Shown piece by piece: positions 30,104-35,644 of a DNA stretch of 35,644 nucleotides (its first letter is position 1; each line of letters opens with the position of its first letter). This DNA is from Desulfurococcales archaeon. Its GTDB lineage: Archaea; Thermoproteota; Thermoprotei_A; Sulfolobales; NBVN01. The notes beneath the pieces were generated by a model. It was not told the origin of the DNA. It saw nothing but the letters and a program-made list of their open reading frames with translations, and did not search any database. Position numbers and translations under genes: made by a program. The DNA lies in contig JALWQN010000153.1 in the NCBI GenBank assembly GCA_027083115.1, forward strand, positions 1 to 35,644, written 5' to 3'.

Positions 30104-32875
30104 GTGTCTGGAACGGGTGTCGTGAACCCTTCCGTATATAGGGTGAAGATGTTTAGTGAAAGAGGGTACGTAAGGCAAAAATGTAAGTATTGCGGAGAGT
30201 ATTTCTGGTCCCTACGGAGAAGAGATGATTGTGGTGACGCACCCTGCAGTGACTACACGTTCTTCAGGCTGAGCAAGTCCTTGCCTAGCCTCACTGTTCA
30301 AGAATCTAGGCAAAGATTCCTTAATTTCTTCAATAGGAAAGGTCATGAAATCATAGACCCATATCCGGTAGTGGCTAGATGGAGGGATGATCTCTACTTA
30401 ACGATAGCATCAATCATTGTTTTCCAACCTCATGTGACATCTGGTATGATGCCACCACCTGCAAACCCATTAGTCATCGCTCAACCATGCATAAGACTAG
30501 AAGATATCGATAGTGTAGGCTATACTTTCGGGAGGCACTTAACAAGCTTCATTATGGGTGGTCATCATGCCTTCAATTATCCTAAGAAGAAAGTTTACTT
30601 TAAGGATAAAACTGTAGAGCTCGCTATGGAGTTCTTTACAAAAGAAGTAGGGATACCTGAAGATGAACTCGTATTTAAGGAGTCATGGTGGGAAGGAGGA
30701 GGGAATGCAGGACCTTCCTTTGAGGTCACGGTTGGTGGGTTAGAGCTCGCAACCCTTGTCTTCATGATGTATGAGGTGAAGGACGGTAAGTACATTGAGA
30801 TGCCGATAAAGATAGTTGATACAGGTTATGGGATTGAAAGAATTTCGTGGTTCAGTCAGGGGGTCCCTACAGCTTTTCACGCAATATATGGGGACCTACT
30901 TAAGAAATACTATGATGTTTTGGGTCTTGAGGAACCGCCAATCGATCTGTTGCTTGATGCTGTAAGGCATTCAGGTAAGTTAAGCCCTAAAAATAAGAGG
31001 CTCTACATGAAGCTCAAGAAAGTGATTTCGGAAGACACTGGGTACAGTTTTAGTGAGGTCGGAAAATACTTGGATACTGCAGTGATGGTGTATGCTCTTC
31101 TCGATCACATAAAGACAGCTGAATTGATGCTGGCCGACGGTATTGTTCCTTCAAATACTGGGGAGGGGTATTTAGCTAGATTAATCCTGAGAAGAATATT
31201 CAGGATTCTTTCCTCCTTAGGTTCACTAAGTTCCATTAGTAACCTCCTAGAATTGCAGGCTAAGTATTGGGTGAGCTTATACCCCCAACTACTTAGGTCA
31301 CTTAATTACATTCTTGATGTAACCCAGCACGAATTAAGCAAGTTCAACGATGTGCTGAAGAGAGCCCCCAAAATAGTTAGTAAATACCTGAAGAAAGGCG
31401 AGACCGGCCTCACAATGGATGAGCTCATAGAGTTATACGACAGTCACGGTATATCTCCAGACATGGTTAAAGAAATAAGTAGTGGGTTAGGTCTAAAGAT
31501 AAGTGTGCCTGAGGACTTCTTCTCTAAGGTTGCCGCAAGGCATTCAACAGCACCTATAAAGAAAGTTAAGAAACTGCCTCTCCCTGACGACGTAGTTAAA
31601 GAGGCTAGCGGTTTCCCACCTACGGAACTCCTTTTCCATAAAGATCCGTACCTAAGGAAATTCAGGGCTAAAGTAATTTCAGTAATTAAATCTAGGTATG
31701 TAGTGCTGGATAAAACAGCCTTCTATCCGGAGGGAGGTGGTCAGGCACATGATGTGGGGTTCATTAAGGTTGATGGCTCAGGGATTGAGCTTAGGGTGGT
31801 GGATGTACAGAAGGTTAATGATGTAGTCATTCATGTTCTCGATGGTAAGGCGGACTTAATTAAAGGTAAGGAAGTTGTTGGAGAAATAGATTGGTTCAGG
31901 AGGTTTCCGCTAATGCGTCATCATACAGCCACCCACATAGTCCTTGGTGCTGCCAGAAAGGTTTTAGGGGATCACGTATGGCAGGCTGGAGCAGAGAAAA
32001 CACCTAAGAGAGCGAGGTTAGACATAACCCATTATAAACCAATAGATAAGGATGAATTAAAGCGGATAGAGGATTTAGCGAATAAGGTAATTCTCGAAGG
32101 AAGGGAGGTTAGGACCTACTACTTACCTAAGTATGAGGCAGAAAAGAAATATGGTTTCCGCCTTTATGAAGGGGGTGTCGTTCTTCAACCTGTTCTGAGG
32201 GTAGTTGAGATAGAGGGTTTTGATGCTGAAGCCTGCTTCGGAACTCACGTAACTAACACTAAGGACGTGGGAGCCATAAAAATAACCTCAGTGGATAGAA
32301 TAGCTGATGGTGTAGTACGTTTAGAGTATGTGGCTGGGACTGAAGTAGCGGAGTATGCTAGGGACTTAGAGGATAAAGTGAGTAAGGCATCCGAGATCTT
32401 GGGTGGGGACCTAATAGCTAGAAGCAAGTCAGTTATTCAGGAATTAAGTGAGCTGAAGGAAAAATTAAGGAGGTACTCGGGGCTCTATAAGGAAAGCCTA
32501 ATCAATAACCTAATGGCTAATGCCAAGCACATAAATAATCACAAACTAGTTGTAGGGGAGGTAAGTGCTGAAGATTCAGGCCTAGTTAAGGAAATCCTGA
32601 TGGAGGTATCAAGAAGATCCCCAGAAGTTGTTGCTGCCATCCTCATAAGAAGAAGGACTGGCTATCAGATAGAGCTGTCCTTAGGTGATCAAGCGGCGAA
32701 AAGCTATGACGCTAGCCAACTAATCAAGCGGATACTTAGATCAATAGGTGGTTCTGGTGGTGGGCAAAGAACTCACGCGAGCGGATTCATTAAATCTTTA
32801 TCCTCAACCATCGTCTCTCAGGTTAAGGATATTCTGATGAGGTTCCTTAAGCTCTCAGAGGATGCTAAGGCATGA
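30104..32875 (+). CDS. alaS: alanyl-tRNA synthetase
   Basis: Charges tRNA-Ala and clears mischarged Ser or Gly. This is the archaeal form of 923 residues. An N-terminal zinc-like element has CKYCGEYFWS and CGDAPC. The catalytic part has VFQPHVTSGMMPPPANPLVIA and FIMGGHHAFNYP. The editing domain carries HHTATH (about 606-611) and CFGTH (about 709-714). The C-terminal domain ends with GGSGGGQRTHASGF. GTG at 30104 may be leaderless; a GTG at 30122 is an alternative. It overlaps the next gene by four bases. Confidence 0.94.
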   Translation: MSGTGVVNPSVYRVKMFSERGYVRQKCKYCGEYFWSLRRRDDCGDAPCSDYTFFRLSKSLPSLTVQESRQRFLNFFNRKGHEIIDPYPVVARWRDDLYLTIASIIVFQPHVTSGMMPPPANPLVIAQPCIRLEDIDSVGYTFGRHLTSFIMGGHHAFNYPKKKVYFKDKTVELAMEFFTKEVGIPEDELVFKESWWEGGGNAGPSFEVTVGGLELATLVFMMYEVKDGKYIEMPIKIVDTGYGIERISWFSQGVPTAFHAIYGDLLKKYYDVLGLEEPPIDLLLDAVRHSGKLSPKNKRLYMKLKKVISEDTGYSFSEVGKYLDTAVMVYALLDHIKTAELMLADGIVPSNTGEGYLARLILRRIFRILSSLGSLSSISNLLELQAKYWVSLYPQLLRSLNYILDVTQHELSKFNDVLKRAPKIVSKYLKKGETGLTMDELIELYDSHGISPDMVKEISSGLGLKISVPEDFFSKVAARHSTAPIKKVKKLPLPDDVVKEASGFPPTELLFHKDPYLRKFRAKVISVIKSRYVVLDKTAFYPEGGGQAHDVGFIKVDGSGIELRVVDVQKVNDVVIHVLDGKADLIKGKEVVGEIDWFRRFPLMRHHTATHIVLGAARKVLGDHVWQAGAEKTPKRARLDITHYKPIDKDELKRIEDLANKVILEGREVRTYYLPKYEAEKKYGFRLYEGGVVLQPVLRVVEIEGFDAEACFGTHVTNTKDVGAIKITSVDRIADGVVRLEYVAGTEVAEYARDLEDKVSKASEILGGDLIARSKSVIQELSELKEKLRRYSGLYKESLINNLMANAKHINNHKLVVGEVSAEDSGLVKEILMEVSRRSPEVVAAILIRRRTGYQIELSLGDQAAKSYDASQLIKRILRSIGGSGGGQRTHASGFIKSLSSTIVSQVKDILMRFLKLSEDAKA

Positions 32876-33558
32876 GTTACGCAAGGGCTTTAAGGCATGA
32901 AGTGCTTAGGGCTGCCGAAGACTACAGGTACCTGCTGGATAGGGGCTATAATCCTTCAAGCGCTCTAGACCTAATTACCTCCAGATATCTATTGAGTAGA
33001 GAAGAAAGGGTTCTTCTTTACAGGTGTGTCCACTCCAGCGAAGACGCCGCTGAAATCATCAGCAAGGTAGTTGACTCAAGCGAGATTAAAGGTAAGGAAT
33101 TAGTTGTTGATGGGTATAACGTAATCCTGACTGTGGCCTCAGGCGTTGAGGGAAGGACCTTATATCTTTGTGACGACACATTCGTTAGGGACTTGAGGAG
33201 CGTTAAAGTAAGGAACTTCTCTTCCTCCTCGCTGCTGACAGCAATAAAACTAATATCTGAGAAGGTTGAGGAGCTGAAGCCCTTAAGAATCACGCTTTTC
33301 TTAGATAGGAACGTCAGTTGGAGCGCAAGACATGCGGAAGCCATTAAGCAAGAAATCCGTAAGAACGTGGACGTTATCCTAGCAAGTAAGGCAGACACCT
33401 CAGTCATTAAGGAGGGGGGAATAGCCTCAAGCAGTGACTACCTAATACTGGAGAAATCCAGTCACGTGTACGATTTAGCTGGGGAAATAATAAAAACAAA
33501 ATACAGGAAGCAATTAAATACAGCAATATACTCCCTTTTCATTAATTCTCAAAGATAG
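32872..33558 (+). CDS. DUF434/DUF5616 protein, possible PIN/NYN-like nuclease
   Basis: An archaeal protein of unknown role, coupled to alaS by ATGA. The N-terminal 75 residues are helical (DUF434-like: SALDLITSRYLLSREERVLLYRC in pieces). The C-terminal part has LVVDGYNVILTVASG (Asp80, Asn83), FLDRNVSWS (Asp145), KADTSVI (Asp175) and SSDYLIL (Asp189). This order of acidic residues recalls the PIN/NYN ribonuclease fold, but I infer that by eye. The family name is recalled from COG2454-like proteins. If real, it could act on tRNA or other RNA. Confidence 0.7.
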   Translation: MSYARALRHEVLRAAEDYRYLLDRGYNPSSALDLITSRYLLSREERVLLYRCVHSSEDAAEIISKVVDSSEIKGKELVVDGYNVILTVASGVEGRTLYLCDDTFVRDLRSVKVRNFSSSSLLTAIKLISEKVEELKPLRITLFLDRNVSWSARHAEAIKQEIRKNVDVILASKADTSVIKEGGIASSSDYLILEKSSHVYDLAGEIIKTKYRKQLNTAIYSLFINSQR

Positions 33559-33626
33559 TGCCGGCCTTACAAGCAAAAATAAAATTTAAAGAACCTTAAT
33601 GAACAAAGAATCGGGCTTCAAACTAA

Positions 33627-33704
33627 GGGCCCGTCGCCCAGCCAGGATAGGGCGCCGGCCTTCTAAGCCGGTTGTCGCGGGTTCAAATCCCGCCGGGCCC
33701 GCCA
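33627..33704 (+). tRNA. tRNA-Arg (UCU)
   Basis: Acceptor GGGCCCG/CGGGCCC, anticodon stem CCGGC/GCCGG, loop CTTCTAA (anticodon TCT), T arm GCGGGTTCAAATCCCGC, discriminator G and an encoded CCA. No intron. An AAAATTTAAAG box (about 33580-33590) lies upstream. Its 3' half is repeated 1,785 bp downstream, making it the integration site of the element described below. Confidence 0.95.
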
Positions 33705-33733
33705 CATAAATTACTCCTTATATAAGTCATTAG
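33656..33733 (+). repeat. att-like direct repeat, left copy (within tRNA-Arg)
   Basis: It runs from the second base of the anticodon stem through the CCA and 29 bases beyond (ACATAAATTACTCC... to GTCATTAG). It matches the right copy at 75 of 78 positions. The tRNA remains intact, so this junction kept the working gene. Confidence 0.9.
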
Positions 33734-33985
33734 TCGTCTCTGTCTGATAAGTTTACTACATCAGAGAATTGAAAAACTATTGGAACCAGATATAGTTTGA
33801 AGTATAATAAATTAATGTTAGGGGTGGTGGTTCGAAAACCCCCGAAGGCGAATATTACATCTTAGGGGCGTCGTCCTTTATTAGCTGGTATTGTCTTATT
33901 AATTCTCCATTTACCTTTACGAGATTACAGCTTTTTGGGTGAGTGGAAGGGATAACTGTTATATGCGTGTGGCAGAAAATATTAT
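33734..33985 (+). promoter_or_regulatory. noncoding left part of the element, with promoter
   Basis: No convincing gene. GGGGTGGTGGTTCGAAAACCCC (about 33821-33842) contains a GGTT/AACC hairpin with a CGAA loop, following a TATAATAAAT block (33803-33812); a small RNA is conceivable. GTTATATG (about 33958-33965) is a TATA-like box about 25 bases before the GTG at 33986, pointing to a leaderless transcript for the nucleotidyltransferase-like gene. Confidence 0.35.
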
Positions 33986-34573
33986 GTGGGATGGAGTGTG
34001 CGTGGTTTGGAGAGAACTATTAGAAGCATCTTTTTGGAGCTCGAGCACCTGGGTTATGAACCAGTGATTGTTGGCACTTATGCGTTGATAGTTCAGGGCT
34101 GGCTTCCACCTACATACTTGGATGAAACTAAAGATGTTGACATATATGTGGACGAGCCTATGGTTGTGTTTGATGAGAGGGTTGAGGAGAGAATGCTGGC
34201 CCTTGGTCTTAGTGTTGGGAGGTCGGAGTCAGGTGGCCTCTACATAGAGGCAGGCAAACCCGTAGAAATCGTATACCCTATTCATGACTTCTTCGTTCCA
34301 AGAACTTTACTTAAACATGTAGTAAGGGTTGAAAGGCTGAGAGTGATTGAGGGACACGCCGCACTCGTAGCTAAAGCCCTAGGCTCACCTATTGAGCACT
34401 TAGCTCCCACCATTAAGGCAATAGGTATTAAAGTTGATATTCAGAGTCTACGTAATCTTCTTAGGAGCATCGCCAGTGATGTAGAGCCTTCAAGGTATAT
34501 GGTTGCGAGAAGGCGAGTAGAGGCCTTCATCAATGAAATGTTTCCGGTAAAGAGGGAGGGTGATACAAAATGA
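33986..34573 (+). CDS. nucleotidyltransferase-like protein (possible MNT/AbiEii relative)
   Basis: Of 195 residues, the first 60 carry the minimal nucleotidyltransferase pattern: a helix, then VIVGTYALIVQGW (Gly30-Thr31), then TKDVDIYVD with the Asp50/Asp52 metal pair. A third acidic residue fits at Glu94 (GKPVEIVYP). The rest is mixed, with a helical C-terminus. Related enzymes occur in AbiE and MNT-HEPN toxin-antitoxin pairs. The gene overlaps the next one by four bases and lies within the tRNA-Arg element. The start is GTG at 33986 without a Shine-Dalgarno site. Family placement is by eye only. Confidence 0.65.
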   Translation: MGWSVRGLERTIRSIFLELEHLGYEPVIVGTYALIVQGWLPPTYLDETKDVDIYVDEPMVVFDERVEERMLALGLSVGRSESGGLYIEAGKPVEIVYPIHDFFVPRTLLKHVVRVERLRVIEGHAALVAKALGSPIEHLAPTIKAIGIKVDIQSLRNLLRSIASDVEPSRYMVARRRVEAFINEMFPVKREGDTK

Positions 34574-35178
34574 AGGTTGACCTCGGTGCCTTTGTGTCTG
34601 CCCTTAAAGGTTGGACGCTATGTATTAACGAAACTAGATGCGATTGCATGATATGTGTCCGCTTACCTGATTGGGCAGGGAATCTTGGTGAGCATGAGAA
34701 GGTTTATCTGGCCCTCTACATTACGTCCAAGCACCTACTCGACTATAGATTAACTGCCTCCATGCACATCTACTTGGTAAGGAACAAGGTCGCATTAAGG
34801 CCAGAAATATTGACAAAAGCCCTCAGAGATGCTAAAGTAGTTTCTAAAATCCCACGAGCCATAGAGGAGGAGAGCCCCTACGTATGGGAGGCAGTGCTCT
34901 ATAAGGGAATACTCTATGCGGAACAGATACTGAGCCTTGGCAAGCCTATCATAGTCAAGGTGGAGCCACCGAGGGATAAGCGTGCCCGTGAGAGACTAAG
35001 AGTGCTACTTGAGGGAAAGAGGGTAACCATCAAGGGCAGAACCTACCATGTTGGGGGGCTAACCAAAAAGCTCGGTGGTCAAAGAATAGCGCCCTGGGCA
35101 TATCTACTGCCCAGGAGGAATGTGCCAAAACTACTTAAGCAAGTGAAGTCAAGAGCACGGATCAACGTGGCAGGATGA
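34570..35178 (+). CDS. unrecognised cysteine-cluster protein paired with the nucleotidyltransferase-like gene
   Basis: I do not recognise this 202-residue protein. Its start overlaps the upstream stop (ATGA), so the two are co-translated. Near the N-terminus four cysteines, C18, C24, C26 and C29 (LCINETRCDCMICVRLPDW), could bind a metal. A helical middle includes YLALYITSKHLLDY and SPYVWEAVLYKGILYAEQIL. The basic C-terminal region (LRVLLEGKRVTIKGRTYHVG, then KQVKSRARINV) could bind nucleic acid. It has no membrane segments. Its function is unknown; position suggests a partner of the nucleotidyltransferase. Confidence 0.6.
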   Translation: MKVDLGAFVSALKGWTLCINETRCDCMICVRLPDWAGNLGEHEKVYLALYITSKHLLDYRLTASMHIYLVRNKVALRPEILTKALRDAKVVSKIPRAIEEESPYVWEAVLYKGILYAEQILSLGKPIIVKVEPPRDKRARERLRVLLEGKRVTIKGRTYHVGGLTKKLGGQRIAPWAYLLPRRNVPKLLKQVKSRARINVAG

Positions 35179-35341
35179 GATACTATGTGAGAAGAAACCT
35201 TAGCATATACTTCTGAAACAATCGGAAAGCACTAAACGATAAACAGAGTTATTCTTGGCAAAAGCGTGCAAACTCCTATGCATTGGGAAATCTAAATATA
35301 GCACTGACACCATACGCTCAATCCAATTAGGAGGTATAATT

Positions 35342-35413
35342 ATGTATCCATCCCAAAACTCAAGCCTTTTCAGCTTCCTCATCATTTTTACTCTTTGTCT
35401 CCATTTAGATTAG
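35342..35413 (+). CDS. possible 23-residue hydrophobic peptide
   Basis: ATG at 35342 lies six bases after a full AGGAGGT Shine-Dalgarno site, with TCTAAATATA (35291-35300) as a TATA-like box 30-40 bases before that. The peptide, MYPSQNSSLFSFLIIFTLC plus HLD after a Leu-Leu-free stretch, has one hydrophobic run long enough for a short membrane segment. The promoter, site and start are in good order, but such a small frame can arise by chance. A 61-codon minus-strand frame (35200-35385) overlaps it and looks weaker. Confidence 0.35.
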   Translation: MYPSQNSSLFSFLIIFTLCLHLD

Positions 35414-35440
35414 AAGTAGATGCACTACTTTATGTGGTTT

Positions 35441-35518
35441 CGGCCTTCTAAGCCGGTTGTCGCGGGTTCAAATCCCGGCGGGCCTGCCACATAAATTACC
35501 CCTTATATAAGTCATTAG
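35441..35518 (+). repeat. att-like direct repeat, right copy (tRNA-Arg fragment)
   Basis: Copy of the tRNA-Arg 3' half and following 29 bases. The 5' half of the tRNA is missing. Two changes fall in the tRNA part (T-stem end C to G at 35478, acceptor C to T at 35485) and one after it. This is a tRNA fragment, not a working gene. Confidence 0.9.
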
Positions 35519-35577
35519 CAAGACTATTGGTGAAAATTACTTCGGAAGCTAATTATTGGGTGACGTCTTTTAGTGCG

Positions 35578-35644
35578 TCATGAGGATAGCAGATTCTTTA
35601 GGATTTGCCCTTCCTTCATTACGAGCACTATATTATCCTTATTC
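35578..35644 (-). CDS. C-terminal end of a probable amidohydrolase (partial)
   Basis: On the minus strand an open frame enters from the window edge and stops at TGA (35580-35578), giving NKDNIVLVMKEGQILKN then LLSS. The pattern of a short hydrophobic strand followed by VMKEGQILKN is the usual last strand of metal-dependent amidohydrolases (DIVLVxxGkIvkN). Only 21 residues are seen, so this is a hint, not an identification. It would be the first host gene beyond the element. Confidence 0.45.
   Translation of the reverse strand, partial: NKDNIVLVMKEGQILKNLLSS

Larger units (their letters stand above)
33656..35518. mobile_element. small tRNA-Arg-integrated element bounded by 78-bp direct repeats
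   Basis: The 3' half of tRNA-Arg plus 29 bases downstream (33656-33733) recurs at 35441-35518 with only three differences and no gaps. The downstream copy has no 5' tRNA half. This is the usual footprint of a tyrosine-recombinase element entering at the anticodon arm of a tRNA gene. The 1,785-bp unit carries two overlapping genes and a possible tiny gene but no recognisable integrase, so it would need help from another element or is a decayed remnant. The exact boundaries are an inference from the repeats. Confidence 0.78.

Noticed and set aside
35200..35385. 61-codon minus-strand frame in the element
   Set aside because: No ribosome site or promoter, no recognisable motif, and it overlaps the better-supported tiny plus-strand frame.

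Overview
This window is chromosomal DNA of an archaeon of the Thermoproteota (Crenarchaeota/TACK side). The ribosomal proteins are archaeal/eukaryotic types (S4e, S19e, L14e, L18a/LX, L19e, L31e, L32e, L34e, L39e). Translation starts use GGTGA-type Shine-Dalgarno sites with many GTG and TTG codons. Three of five tRNA genes carry introns after position 37, and cbf5 carries a bulge-helix-bulge mRNA intron, a trait described in Crenarchaeota. The DNA is AT-rich outside the tRNAs. The genus cannot be told from the sequence alone.

Layout: (1) 1-681, minus strand: N-terminal part of the RNA ligase RtcB, broken by an intein that enters at the active-site cysteine; the window cuts it. (2) 798-14156: the long ribosomal/secretion cluster uL22-uS3-uL29-Rnp1-uS17-uL14-uL24-S4e-uL5-uS14-uS8-uL6-L32e-L19e-uL18-uS5-uL30-uL15-secY-adkA-DUF106-L34e-cmk-L14e-cbf5. 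(3) 14181-20168: tRNA-Ser and a BMP-family (nucleoside-type) ABC transporter with binding protein, double ATPase and two permeases, then an unknown membrane protein. (4) 20210-23394: RNA-processing genes and tRNAs: tRNA-Glu, Nep1, Rnp4, a CRM-domain protein, tRNA-Phe, archease, tRNA-Gly and a beta-hydroxyacid dehydrogenase. (5) 23442-33558: S19e-PDCD5-L39e-L31e-aIF6-LX-prefoldin-FtsY-SecE-Spt5-L11-L1-L10, then alaS and a DUF434 protein; L12 is missing from its usual place after L10. (6) 33627-35518: tRNA-Arg(UCU) followed, 1,785 bp downstream, by a 78-bp direct repeat of its 3' half. This marks a small element integrated in the tRNA gene. It holds a nucleotidyltransferase-like gene overlapping an unrecognised cysteine-cluster gene, and a possible 23-residue hydrophobic peptide. 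(7) 35578-35644, minus strand: probable tail of an amidohydrolase.

Two themes stand out. First, RNA and protein splicing are linked here. RtcB must first remove an intein from its own active site; archease (21858-22295) activates RtcB; and the tRNA-Glu, tRNA-Phe, tRNA-Gly and cbf5 transcripts all need exon ligation. Second, the tRNA-Arg element is bounded by att-like repeats but has no visible integrase. Its two-gene overlapping cassette is the best candidate in the window for an undescribed system.
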